A DNA stretch of 64,000 nucleotides from Aradus depressus (GCA_963662175.1 OY759223.1:14052249-14116248); one strand, 5' to 3'; numbered from the stretch's first letter, positions 51,890-62,662 are shown. Notes: generated from the letters alone by a model not told the origin. Translations and numbers: made by a program.

Positions 51890-52092
51890 CATGCTTGAGC
51901 TTTACTACAAGGTCATATCACCTACTACCTTCGTCGAAAGAGCGCTCTGGTGGACATGAGCCCGACTCTACTATGGTAGTTCTAAATTTTGCCTATCTAG
52001 GTTTATTCACCTAGGGTAGGGTTTAACGAGTACCTGACATTGTACAGGCTCGGGGACTTTCGCTTAACGTCCCTTCCTAAGGATGGCGTGCC
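51890..52092 (-). mobile_element. SINE1, partial
   Basis: From 'catgcttgagctttac' to 'ccttcctaaggatggcgtgc', with the head missing. Confidence 0.8.
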
Positions 52093-52620
52093 AGGCGCCT
52101 TCTATAACCATGTGACATGAACAGAAAGTGAAGAAAAACAAACAAAATATTCAATTATATATAAATCAACTGTGTAATTATTAATAAGGGTGAGGAGAAA
52201 CCACGACATGATGGAATGTTCTGTTTGCCTGTTTGTCTATATTTACGTAGGATTGGTTTGGTTGAGGTTACTTTGACAATTAAGTCAAGGTAAATGGGGT
52301 GGGGGGCTACATCCTCCGGCAATAATTACTGTAATAAAATGTGACGTTGAGGAGGGGATGGTTGTTGCTGGGGGCAACTTGGGGTAGGGGAGACTTTCTT
52401 AAACATCCCTTCTCTCCCGACATACGTACATACGGGATGTCAAACTGTAATTTACCTAATAGGGTGGGGGTATGTTTGTGCACCCTCTGCGGGCCATTAG
52501 CCCAACTAAATGAAGGACCCTATCTCTCCGGAAGATGCACACAAACATGTTAGCGGGAATCCCTTCAAGATTCGTTTTTCTTTGAGAGCTAATCTGGAAT
52601 TAAACAGACATTTTTCAGTT
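52093..52620. other. No recognisable gene
   Basis: Short ORF 52341-52553 is unrecognised. Confidence 0.4.
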
Positions 52621-52717
52621 ATTTTTGCCTACTACCAAAGCGCTCTTTTGTCGCTATGGTGGACATGAGCCCGACTTTACTATAGGAGTCCTGAATTTGC
52701 TTACCCTAAATTTTTAA

Positions 52718-53193
52718 TTTCACAGGATGTCAAATATAAGATAGTCTGACCTCTCACAGATTTTTATTGGTAGTAATAGCTAGCCGGCTTTCGAGGTTTC
52801 CCTCATCATCAGGCAGTCTACAAAAAAAACATCCTTAATATAATATGTAATATAAATGGCAAAGATAAATAATTAAATTGAAAACACAATTTTTGATTAA
52901 ACATACCTGATAAAAAATTAAAAATTTTGAAAGAACTAAATAATATAATAAAAATAAATAAATAACAATCTAAAACATTAACAATTTAAAATATCATGGA
53001 TGGGGACAGACGAGTTATCCCTGTCCACCATCTGAGTCACAACTGGGAGAACGGTGTACGTGAGACTGGACAAACCTCCCTCACCCCTCTCGAGAGTTAC
53101 TACCAATAAAAATCTGTGAGAGGTAAGACTATCTTATATTTGACATCCTGTGAAATAATCACTTCTCACTACATCAGCCATCTTTCATATTAA
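52718..53193. mobile_element. Hammerhead element family B with 12-bp TSD, nested in SINE1
   Basis: Terminal inverted arms of about 60 bp (52717-52776 and 53097-53156) differ at one position. An unpaired tail of about 37 bp (53157-53193) follows the right arm. CTAAATTTTTAA flanks both sides (52706-52717 and 53194-53205). The interior includes the ribozyme-like motif on the minus strand and a block 'gatggggacagacgagttat' shared with 53580-53690. Near-identity of the arms suggests a recent insertion or arms copied from each other. Confidence 0.87.
52778..52813 (-). ncRNA. Hammerhead-like ribozyme motif, family B
   Basis: On the minus strand: CTGATGA (complement of 52806-52812), T, GAGG-GAAA-CCTC, GAAA, palindromic GCCGGC, TA, then GC pairing with the GC before the core. 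All conserved core bases are intact; a TA in place of TC at the cleavage site is allowed by the UH rule. Stem I is only two pairs at its base, so it might act as a dimer through GCCGGC. Confidence 0.62.
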
Positions 53194-53337
53194 CTAAATT
53201 TTTAAGGTAGGGGTCTTTAACGAGTACCTGACATCCTACAGGCTCGGGACCATCGTTTAACGCTCCTTTGTTTCGAATCCGCGATCTTGAGCTTAGTAAG
53301 CAAGCACGCACGCCACTGAGCTACCGGCACCCTCGAT

Positions 53338-53440
53338 AGACCACTTTACTTCGGTACTTTACAAGATACAACTTATATTTATGACCTAATTAAATAAAAT
53401 TGTAGAGACAACTGAAAGCCACATTTTAAATTCTAGTATG
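53338..53440 (+). repeat. Repeat R-B, fragment
   Basis: 'ctttacttcggtactttaca', 'agatacaacttatatttatg', 'acctaat' and 'tgtagagacaactgaaagcc'. Confidence 0.6.
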
Positions 53441-53469
53441 GTAGTGTACTCCTAAAAGACAAAATTATA

Positions 53470-53695
53470 TAATGTGCTAGCCGGCTTTCGAGGTTACCCT
53501 CATTATCAGGCTGATAAAACATTCTTCAAAAACATAACGAATAAATAAAATCTTATGAATATTATTAACAATTTAAATTTTCTTGGTTGGGGACATATTA
53601 TGTTATTCCTGTTTCCCACCTGAGTCATATCTGGTAGCACAGAGAGCATGAGGACAGATAAACCGCTCCCCTCTCTAAAACATATGTTTATTATT
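53470..53695 (-). mobile_element. Hammerhead element family B, single unit
   Basis: 'gtgctagccggctttcgagg', 'ttaccctcattatcaggctg', and later 'ggttggggacatattatgtt', 'cccacctgagtcatatctgg', 'cataaccgctcccctctct'-type sequence collinear with 52778-53095. The core reads CTGATAA on the minus strand, a G-to-A loss at a catalytic position. Confidence 0.75.
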
Positions 53696-54135
53696 CTCAT
53701 ACTTTTTACAAATTAGTAGTAAGATGCAGATTTATTATTTATCTTCTATCAACAAATTTTTGTTTATTCTGTCTTATTCTGTTTCTAAGGGACATAGAAT
53801 TTTTTTCGTTGATAAAAACTTCTTCATTATTAAAACTAATGAGCTACAAAACGTCTTCTCATTAGAGATTATTAGGCAGCCTAATTTGCATAATGCGAGA
53901 CATTTAATAGAACAGAATTATTAAATATAAAATTATAACTATTTTTTGTTCATAATAACTTTCTTTTTTAGTCATGATTGTTTATAATACGATAAGAAAC
54001 TATAAATAATACCCTTAGTGGGAAATATTTAAATTGTCTGATGGAAGTTGGCACAATGATGACTTTCAGATTAATTTTCATAATTTTCCTCCCCTTTTAG
54101 AGGAGAATAAAATAATAAAATAAACAAATAATAAA
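53696..54135. other. No recognisable gene
   Basis: AT-rich. Confidence 0.4.
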
Positions 54136-54139
54136 TATT

Positions 54140-54755
54140 AAATATAATTACCATATTGCCTGTAAAAATTATAGCTGGTCTTCTACTAAATTTTTATTTC
54201 TACAGTAATTTCCGAAAATGAAATCAACTTTTCATTTGGATTTCTTCTAAATTTACTAAAGAGATACCATATTGTTTTTCTAAATTTTGCAAAAATTTTA
54301 AATCTAATCCAAAGGTATAATTTATCTTACTGGGTTAACAGGGAAAATATAATAATAGCATATAATAAGACAACAAATATTGGGTTTATTTGCTTCGTAC
54401 ATTTTAAAATGAAAAAATAAGTTGGAAATAAAAAAATGAAACTATTTTACAAAAGGAAATCTTAAAACATTACTTAAAACTATATCAGTATTTTTTCTGT
54501 TTTTAAATTTTGGTCCTTATTTATATCAATGTTATTTAGGACATATAAACATATAAATAAATAAAAGTAACTTTGCGCATCGATTTCACTTTGATTTCAC
54601 ACCTACTTGGTTCACCACACCTTAAGCCTAAAAACACTTCTCTAGACTATACTGTCCACCTTCACATCTCTCCTCAGACTTCTCACCTCCACAACACAAC
54701 TTAGACTGATCCATTCCATTAGAATAGCTGATCGTCGCCTTTTGTCCTCCACACG
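54140..54755 (+). repeat. Unclassified interspersed repeat, copy 2
   Basis: Collinear with 15380-16030 (blocks listed there). Ends near 'gaatagctgatcgtcgcc'. No terminal repeats, no conserved ORF. Confidence 0.65.
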
Positions 54756-54905
54756 TGGTTCGTTTAAAAAAAAAAAAGGCGACTTCATATATTTATTTAC
54801 CAATCAAGTCACTTCACTTCTAACAGCTGCCCTTCTTTATATCAATAAATACAATTAATTCTATAATACACTATTAATAATAACAATGTATGTAATTTTA
54901 TACAT
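54756..54905. other. No recognisable feature
   Basis: AT-rich spacer. Confidence 0.4.
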
Positions 54906-54908
54906 TGG

Positions 54909-55246
54909 TTTAGGTTTTATGATGCTCATGCTCGGGCTTTAACCACGAGGTCATATCGCCTACTACCAGAGCGCTCTTTCGTCAATTAGGTGGACATGAG
55001 CCCGACTCTACTATGGGAGTCCTAAATTTTGCCTATCCTAAATTTTTATACACCTAGGGCAGGGATCTTTAACGAGTACCTGACATCGTACAGGCTCGGG
55101 ACCATCGCTTAACGTCCCATCCGAAGGACGGCGTGCTTAAGTTTATTTTACCTCCCAGTTAAAATAAACTAAGGGTCTCTGTCGGGGATTCGAACCCACG
55201 ATCTTGAGCTCAGAAGCCAAGCACGCATACTGAGCTACCGGCGCCC
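54909..55246 (-). mobile_element. SINE1, full length, TSD about 12 bp
   Basis: From 'ggtttaggttttatgatg' to CTACCGGCGCCC. ATTTTATACAT on the left (54896-54906 region) and ATTCTATACAT on the right (55249-55259 region) form a duplication with one mismatch. Confidence 0.9.
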
Positions 55247-55259
55247 TCAATTCTATACA

Positions 55260-55920
55260 TCACAAGGTATAATAAATTAAAAATGTATTTTTTTTTTTTT
55301 GTGTGTAACATATATTTCAACAATAATTATATGTTTAACTATTAAGGGCAGAAAGATATAATAAATGAATATTAGGTTATAAGGGAGGGGAGGAGAGAGG
55401 TGGTTTAGTTATCTTTGGTAGGCCGGAGTGCATTGTACCTCCAGAACCAGGCTAGCGACTTGGGATGGAGTTAATCTTGGAGTTAACCCGACCAGTTAAA
55501 CTGGGTAAAGCAGTGCCTAATCTAACTCGGCTCTCTCTCTCTCTCACTCAGCCCTTCTCCCTCCCTCCATATATATAAGGAGTTCGCTCTAATCTATACA
55601 AGGCCCGATATTAGCCCTTACCCCCTCCCTTCGTAGCATCTTAATATTAACGTACTCCCTTATACATCATTAGGGCGCCCCTCCTAAATAATTCACATGA
55701 ACACACCCACACCAAGACATCAACACAGCCTATTCTTCTACAACGAGAGGGGACTGTATTAGAAAACATTATTCTCAATTTTAATGAAGAATATATTAAC
55801 TTCAAAAGTGCTATAATAGAGAGATAATGTTGGCGCAGGTAGGAAAGTGGGCAGAGCTAAACTCCACTGCCATGTAGATCTAATGTATGACAGCAATTGG
55901 AAGGCGCGTCAGTAACAAGA
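55260..55920. other. No recognisable gene
   Basis: Contains a CT-rich microsatellite (55531-55550). Confidence 0.4.
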
Positions 55921-55927
55921 CAGTTAT

Positions 55928-56092
55928 ACTCATGCCCGGGATTCCACTACGAGGTCATATTGCCTACCAGAGCGCTCTTTTGTTTCTCTGGTGAACATTT
56001 TGCCTACCCATGTTTATTCACGAGGTATGGGTTTTATCATTACCTGACATCGTACAGGCTCGGGACCAATCGCTCTGAGCTAGCGGCTCCCC
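55928..56092 (-). mobile_element. SINE1, strongly degraded
   Basis: 'actcatgcccgggattccac', 'agagcgctcttttgtttctc', 'acctgacatcgtacaggctc', 'gctctgagctagcggctccc' with large internal losses. Confidence 0.75.
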
Positions 56093-56104
56093 CAAACAAA
56101 TTGC

Positions 56105-56640
56105 ATCTAAAATATCTAGATTTTAATAGAAATGAAAGATGTTGTCTCCCCACTGTTTTATTTTAGACCAGAACCGGTTTTCGACGCAACAGCGTCACCA
56201 TCAGTGGTTCATTTATCATAGAATAACAAAATATACAAATAATAAAAAGTATAAATAACTCTTAAAGCATCAGGGTACAGAGTAAGAAGATAAAAATTAT
56301 AAAATTAACTTACCCCACCCAGACAGCACAGCGGTTAGAAGACAACTGGCCTAGCTTTAGAGGGGTGGGGATAGCTAGGTTCACTCACTCTCTCTACATA
56401 CAAAAACCATTCATTATAATAAATACAATAACTAAAACAAGTCTGTACATAACAGTAACATAAAAAATTTTTCCACCATACAGCCAAATAAATTATTGTT
56501 GTCATAAAATATAATAAATAAAAAATTTAAATAAATAAATACAATATTAAAAATATTATCACAGACTTGAAATAAAATACACATAATAAATATTTTTATA
56601 AAAACCAGCTAAAACATATTTACAATACATCTCTCACAGG
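56105..56640 (-). mobile_element. Hammerhead element family E, copy 2
   Basis: Collinear in reverse with 28590-28985, and with the window end at 63960-64000. It includes a 150-bp middle part ('aacttaccccacccagacag', 'aaaaccattcattataataa') absent from copy 1, where SINE2 sits instead. Confidence 0.72.
56165..56208 (-). ncRNA. Hammerhead-like ribozyme motif, family E
   Basis: Minus strand: stem I ACCA, CTGATGG (complement of 56198-56204), T, stem II GACGC-TGTT-GCGTC, GAAA, palindromic stem III ACCGGT, TC, stem I TGGT. All stems pair perfectly, but the last core base is G where A is required, so this copy is probably inactive. The copy entering at 63972 has CTGATGA. Confidence 0.6.
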
Positions 56641-57425
56641 ACAGCTACTTCCGTTAGTTTTGAACCAGTCTCTCACACCAGGTAGGTCAGGCAGGAGAAG
56701 GGAGTTCTTAACCTCTATTTTTTTGTTAAGACTGTTCGTATCCTCATATAATGAAGTCGGATATCCGTACGTCTTCCCTTGGTACCCTCGTGCAACAGTG
56801 CCACTTTATGGGTACCAGTATTTGGAATTTAATACCAAATTTGGAATTCAGATATAGGAAAAGTTAACCTCTATACCAACCACATTTTTACAGATCACTC
56901 TCCCCCACCCCTCAAACTATTTCTGGGTAAAATAAAGTCACTCTCACTCTGAAATTTGTTTACCATCACTAGAAGGGGAAGGTAGAGTGATCTGTACAAA
57001 AGTGATTGGTATAAGAATGTTATGGTCACATCAGAGGTTGAAAATAAGTGAAATCGATAAAATAAGAGAGAAAGATACTTTGTATGTCAGCTTTAAAATT
57101 ATTTCTCACCCCTCGAGAGAAAGAGAGACAGAGTATGAGTGAGTAAAGCTGGAGGGTGTCAAGTCCGAGACAGAAGTAATGAGGGATGAAAGCCATGGTG
57201 AAGGGTTGAAACCGCAACACAGCCCCGGGCTCCAAGCAACGCTCTCTATCAAACATTAACAGTCAACTAGATCCAGAGTCCTTCAGTCTCTTGAACAATA
57301 TTCCAGCCAAGGTATTTACTTCTCCGGCTATATATTAGATGTTGAACGTTCAACTAATAGTTGTATTGTTGACTTACATAGTCTGAAATATGTAATTCGT
57401 ATATATGTAATATGTAATTCAATAT
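56641..57425. other. No recognisable gene
   Basis: Short unrecognised ORFs only. Confidence 0.4.
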
Positions 57426-57429
57426 ATGT

Positions 57430-57510
57430 TATTGTGTCTCACGCCTGGACTACGACGTTATATTGCTTACTAATCGTCGCTCTGCTTGTCACAAGCCTGA
57501 CTCTACTGCC
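57430..57510 (-). mobile_element. SINE1, degraded fragment
   Basis: 'attgtgtctcacgcctggac', 'tacgacgttatattgcttac' and 'agcctgactctactgcc'. Confidence 0.55.
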
Positions 57511-58015
57511 AAATATCAACAGTGCAACGATTGAAATTTCTTTTGAGAGCCAAATGTTTTAAACTCAATATAGGTAGGTACATTTTTATTAACTTAATTA
57601 GGGCACTTCTAAGCTGGCCTTTGCTAAAAACGTCCCCAATCTGATTGAGGTACGTTCGCTGAGGTCAACCCCTTCCAACTCTCCAACCCGCGTTCGTCTA
57701 TCGCCTTTCGTTCATCCTCCAAACCATCTCAACATATCTTTCTCAATCCTTGACACTACATCTTCTTTCACTCCACAACGCTCCCTAAAATTAACTTAAT
57801 GAACTTTACTTAAAGTTTTAAGTCTTATTTAAACTAAAGGTATATTATAGCTTCAGAGCACTCGCCTAAAGATAAAGACACATAAACACCAACTAAGTAC
57901 GTAAAAATAGAAATAAGAAAACAAGTCATCACGAAGTTTCAATCGCACTGTACGTACGCGCCCCCGGGCTAAAGAGCCGCATGTGGCTCGCGAGCCGCGG
58001 TTTGCTAACCTAGGA
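57511..58015. other. No recognisable gene
   Basis: No supported feature. Confidence 0.4.
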
Positions 58016-58021
58016 TCATGG

Positions 58022-58068
58022 GACATCGCACAGGCTATGATCATCGCTTAACGTCCCATCAGAAGGAG
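58022..58068 (-). mobile_element. SINE1, scrap
   Basis: 'gacatcgcacaggctatgat' and 'catcgcttaacgtcccatca'. Confidence 0.6.
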
Positions 58069-58880
58069 CCTCTGATTTTCTTCTTTAAAAAATAATAATT
58101 AATTTTAGAGTATTTTAATATAACAATGTGTGTATTGTTTACATCACATCGGACATTATTTAACCTTCTATTGACATAAAGAGAAGTAAGAAAGTTTAAC
58201 CAGACTGGAGGTATGGTAGGTTTTCAGGGGTTGCTCTCAAGAAAAGTGTGATTTTCCACAGCATTCATTCTCCCCTTTTCTCCAACAGAGAAAATTGAAA
58301 TTTATTTATTCCTAAATGACATGGAAGGAAGGTTGGGTGGGGTGGGGAATGTGTCTGTTTGTCTGTAGCCATGTGATTGCCTCCTCCAGACGGGGGGGTG
58401 CATCTTCTTCCCATTACCCCCCCGGGTTCTTCACCTTTCTTCACGTTTTCACCAGAGATAGAAGTGATGGGTGGGGGGAGGGTTACGATTTGCATAGGGG
58501 ACGCCAGTTGTGTCTGTGTGGAAACAGAAGGAGATTTTCACAGAGGTGCCCCCCCCCCCCTCCCCCCCTGGAAGGTCGGAGGGTGGAATATGCATTTCAA
58601 ATCGAGAGAGCCTTCTGGAAGGGAATAATCTCACATGTGAAGTCCTCCCTTGCCCTGGCCCTCCTAGCGCTAGGGGTTGATTTAAATTCGAGAAGCTTTA
58701 TTTTAGAATCCACTCCAACTCCTTCCTTCCCCATGTGGCTCCACACTCCCGCGCCAAATCTGCATTCCTTACTAAGCTTCGGTATACATCTCCAGAGGTG
58801 AACCAACCACTGCTTCTACCATAGGAGCCGCCTTCAACCAAGTATAGGCAAGGTGCATTTCAAGAAAGTATGTGATGGGC
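58069..58880. other. No recognisable gene; G/C-run-rich segment with long ORFs
   Basis: A 161-codon plus ORF (58316-58801) overlaps three other ORFs. Its product is rich in low-complexity P/G/W stretches from C and G runs (for example at 58545-58570). No domain recognised; I consider it non-coding. Confidence 0.35.
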
Positions 58881-58887
58881 AAAGTGG

Positions 58888-59130
58888 TATTCTAGAACAT
58901 ATTTCATAAGAAAAGTGCAGTTCTAAAACATATTTGGTAAGAAAAATGCTATTCTAGAACATATTTGGTAAAAAAGGTACTGCCATAGAACATGTTTGCA
59001 TAAGGGACGCCAGTTGTGTCTGGAAACAGTAGGGAAAATGTTATTTAAGAACATATTTGGTAGGAACGATGCTATTTTAGAACATATTGGAAAGGAAAAA
59101 TGTTATTTTAGAACATATTAAAAAATTTTT
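58888..59130 (+). repeat. 31-bp tandem array, about 7 diverged units, interrupted
   Basis: Unit GCTATTCTAGAACATATTTG + GTAAGAAAAAT. An inserted piece at about 58995-59035 (gcataagggacgccagttgt, gtctgg, aaacag) repeats the sequence at about 58493-58530, so it was copied from 500 bp upstream. Confidence 0.82.
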
Positions 59131-59390
59131 CAATAAAATATGGGATACATTTTAAAACGAATGTATAGAAATACGGAATTGAACCCAAAACTCTTTCGGA
59201 CATATTTTTAACTTCTAAAGATCATATTTGGGAACTGTGTATTGTACTTATTAGAAAAATATTCGCAATTTCGTATTTGTCTCGTATAAATATTTAATTT
59301 CACTATAAAAGATACTAATGTAGAATAGTTGAACCGACATTGTTATTATTTCTTAAGAAATTATCAATAAACAAAATGTTAATTGGAAAG
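59131..59390. other. No recognisable feature
   Basis: AT-rich. Confidence 0.4.
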
Positions 59391-59790
59391 AATAATAATA
59401 ATAAATTTATTTCCGTTAAACCAATACATGGTAATAGGATACGTCAAAAGAATTTATACATTAAGATAGCTTATTAATTAGATTTATAACTACTTGAGTC
59501 TAACACATCTATGATTAGTAGTAATAACGAAACTATTAAAAAAACTAAAATAAAATGAATAAAAACTGAATAAATAAATACTTAAAAATATATGAGTACC
59601 TATATAAAAAATAAGTAGACACATTTTTCAATTTAATAAAAATTAAGAAAACTATTTTTCAAAAAACTCTTCCGGAAGAGTCTTCATCACAACGATGTTT
59701 CGGAATGTTCTTACGTCCCATCATCAGATCCCAATGGGCGAGTTATGAAAAAATATAAAAAAACAAACAATGTAACTATAACAAATATAT
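59391..59790 (-). mobile_element. Hammerhead element family C, copy 2
   Basis: Collinear in reverse with 19341-19745: (AAT)n, 'ttccgttaaaccaatacatg', 'acatttttcaatttaataaa', the motif with 'aacgatgtttcgg', then 'gtaactataacaaatatat'. It ends against a long AT microsatellite. Stem II here is GGGAC/ATTCC, two changes from pairing. Confidence 0.75.
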
Positions 59791-59792
59791 AA

Positions 59793-59799
<7 letters not shown>

Positions 59800-59823
<24 letters not shown>

Positions 59824-59830
59824 TATTAAT

Positions 59831-59892
<62 letters not shown>
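59800..59892. repeat. (AT)n microsatellite
   Basis: Two long AT runs separated by 'attaatcaaa' (about 59825-59835); a further (TA)n lies at 60005-60027 and another at 60947-60970. Confidence 0.95.
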
Positions 59893-59896
<4 letters not shown>

Positions 59897-60002
59897 CAAA
59901 TATAAATGATTAAATGAAAAAAATATAAATGAATAAATAAAAAGTTAAAAATAAATAAATAGATCCATAAAAAATTAATAAGAATAAGAAATAAACAAAA
60001 AA

Positions 60003-60034
<32 letters not shown>

Positions 60035-60460
60035 CATTTAGTTTTTAAAAAGTATTTATATGTTTTTGCTTTGTGTCTCCATAAAAATAACGTCTCCATG
60101 ATAGTACATGGTACTTAATGCATCGTGCAGTCTCTTTAGTTCTGTAATATATGTATTTTCTAGTTAAACTGTGAAGGACTTGTGAGTGTTAGGACGAGGC
60201 CGAGTCTGAAGATGATGTGGACTTAATTCTATTATTTGTCCCTCTTCCCTCTCTAGTGATTATCAAAGATGATCTTGCCAATAACTTTGTCAGCCCCCCC
60301 GACCCTCTTCAACTTGACAAAGTTCTCTTGAGACAAGCCCCTTATTGCAAGACTTACATCACATCAGTACTCTACATCTAGCCAAGTACTTTACATCAGT
60401 TTCCAAATACTATCTCTTGTAATTTAATATTGAAACCTTCTCAAATATTGGATGAATATT
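59893..60460. other. No recognisable gene
   Basis: AT-rich. Confidence 0.4.
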
Positions 60461-60464
60461 CCGG

Positions 60465-60595
60465 AAATTCATATATTTGTCGCCCATAAAATAGAATGTC
60501 TGTAAACATGATAACTCCTGATAGAATCAGGGCGTGCGAAAAATGCGCTGGGGAAGCATCATTGCCGGTGATTCAACGACGAATTTTTATAAAAA
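60465..60595 (+). repeat. Repeat R-A, fragment
   Basis: 'tgtctgtaaacatgataact', 'cctgatagaatcagg', 'cgctggggaagcatcattgc', 'cggtgattcaacgacgaatt'. Confidence 0.6.
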
Positions 60596-61080
60596 TAATC
60601 ACAAAGCTCTTTATAGTTATTAACTTACCACGTTCCTATTGATTTGCAATAATAAGTACAATAATTTACTAGTACTAATAATTTACTAGGAGGGGGGTAT
60701 AAACCATTTTAAAATACTGGTACAAAGACCTCCCCGAAATCTCGCTACGTCACTGACGAAAAACGTACACCTTGGCTATGAGGGTTTTTTAAAAAACGTT
60801 ATATTATGTATAGTGAGGAAAATATGAGTTGTGTGCTGAAGTTGTTCTCAGGAAGATGGTGGATGGAACAATAGATTGTCTAACTAGTAGTTTTAGGAGA
60901 ATCTAGGAGTAAACAATGATATAAGATGCAGGTGGCTTCTTATATAATATATATATATATATATAATATATACCGGATGGACTGGTGCGTGCACCTAGAG
61001 ACCTAAGCATCTAATGCTCATATTCCTTCCCTGGAAGCGCTGGGACCATCTAGACTAGTCGTATACTCTACCGATATCAA
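60596..61080. other. No recognisable gene
   Basis: AT-rich, with a short (AT)n. Confidence 0.4.
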
Positions 61081-61084
61081 GTCC

Positions 61085-61325
61085 TTCCTAAAGGACCTAG
61101 TCTCCCAGTTTCTTTAGCGAATCTAAGAATACTCTCGTGGTCCAATCTTTTAAAATCTTCTTCCACTACTTCATATCTCTACCGAAAATGTGGAATCTCG
61201 TCAGGGCATATCCTGGGCAGAAAGTGAACTACTGTATATACTTCAGGTGGGACTGTCTTTGACTCCTATAATATGTAGATGTCTATAGAATGACCCTGTC
61301 CTGTGAGGATTCCTGTTGTTGAGGT
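61085..61325 (-). mobile_element. LINE C-terminal Cys/His-region debris
   Basis: Minus strand reads TGILTGQGHS, VVHFLPRICPDEIPHFR, a stop, then ESILRFAKETGRLGPL. It parallels the LTGHG - H-x-L-x2-CP - FA-x2-TGR.L order of some LINE C-termini and resembles the debris at 40126-40500. Stops present. Confidence 0.5.
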
Positions 61326-62365
61326 CCAGGGGCGGTATATAAAACAAGACTAGTATTGCCTCCATTCATATGTCAAGGAAGAGCAGAGCCGGGTTATAGG
61401 ATTAGAGTGGATAGGAGGAGTTAAATATCTCTTTTAATCCTATAATCCTCCTTGGTAATTATCTCATCCTACCTGGATTGGATCATGTCGCCATCTTGCT
61501 CTTCCTTTGTGTCTAGTCCTTAAGTCTGTCTGTCTATTTGCCAAGGAAGACTTTAGATCTGTATTTAAATTGGACTCTCAATTGGCTTATCTGTAGAGAT
61601 GTGTCTTACAAAGCCATCTTACCAGAACTTCCATTAGAGTGTGTAAGTGAAATTTACCTTTGAAGAAAATAGATAACTTGTAATTTTCTATTTTGTGTTA
61701 GATGCAACCCGAGGCCCACTTCCTCCAGAACCCTCTGACAACTAAATATCTAGTTACCCCGAGGAACTTTACTGTAATTTAGTTATAGGTACAAAGCTCC
61801 TGTGTAGGTATAACGACAAAAATTGGCCTGAATATAGTAAAGAAATGTGATTTTTTACTGGGCGACTATGTCTATAGAATGATAACTTTTGCAAAAATGC
61901 ACCAATTCGAATGTTTAATTTGTAAATATGGAAATATGCGCAATTCTGCACATATTATAATACGATATAATCCTCCACACTCTGTGTATACTAAATTACG
62001 ATATGTTTATATTTGAGATTGGTCTGATCGTTCATACAATTTCCTTCTTGTTCTGCTTAAAAAATAATAAAACAAATTAAAAAATAGTTGCTCTGTTTAT
62101 TTCGTGGTTCCAGTGAGTTGAGTGATGTACCTTAGTCATAAAAGTTTTAATTAAGAAAATTTTGTCATAAAAATGTAGGTATTTATGTCAAAATGGTATT
62201 TGTTGTCATTGATGTGTTGTGCGAAATTTGATTTTACTGAGTTGTATGTTGTGTCAGTGTGTAACCCTGTTTTTGATATTTTTTCTTTTACCCTGTTTTT
62301 AAGTAAAAAAAAAAAAAAGGACAGTTCGGAATATAAACTGGTTGAACTTCCATTTAGTATTTGTT
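61326..62365. other. No recognisable gene
   Basis: Short unrecognised ORFs only. Confidence 0.4.
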
Positions 62366-62369
62366 AACT

Positions 62370-62495
62370 CGTGGCTGAGGATGGTAGCAATACCGAAGGT
62401 ACTCCCATATATTTTATGAAATAGACAATATTTTTTTCAAAAACCTACGTTTTTCTTTACATTTTTTATTGTTTCACAATATCTCTGCAAAAATG
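62370..62495 (+). mobile_element. Hammerhead element family A, single unit with tail
   Basis: CTGAGGA, T, GGTA-GCAA-TACC, GAAG (GAAA mutated), GTAC, TC at about 62375-62405. The arm 'catatattttatgaaat.agacaatat' and the tail 'cacaatatctctgcaaa' follow. It shows that arm and tail are one continuous unit, explaining the structure at 11619-11904. Confidence 0.68.
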
Positions 62496-62660
62496 TTAAA
62501 TACCATTGGCCTAGGCAAAAAAAAAAAGATTCCGGAATAATCGTAAAGTCACAAGTGGACTCAGAATTAAGGTAGTTTGTGACAAAACCCTGTTTGAGCT
62601 CTGACATTTTTCCTGTCTTTTTCTTAAGACATGCTGATACTCTTCTACCTTTGTGAGGGG
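62496..62660. other. No recognisable feature
   Basis: Short spacer. Confidence 0.4.
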
Positions 62661-62662
62661 AT

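Larger units (their letters stand above)
52625..53333 (-). mobile_element. SINE1, split in two by a family B hammerhead element
   Basis: Left part 52625-52717 ends CTAAATTTTTAA; right part 53194-53333 starts again with CTAAATTTTTAA and runs to 'ctaccggcaccctc'. Removing 52718-53193 plus one duplicate restores a collinear, though diverged, SINE1. Confidence 0.88.

Noticed and set aside
58316..58801. 161-codon ORF, the longest apart from LINE remnants
   Set aside because: It overlaps ORFs in three other frames, is rich in G and C runs and has no recognisable domain.
59711..59899. IYIYIY peptide ORF
   Set aside because: Pure translation of the (AT)n microsatellite.
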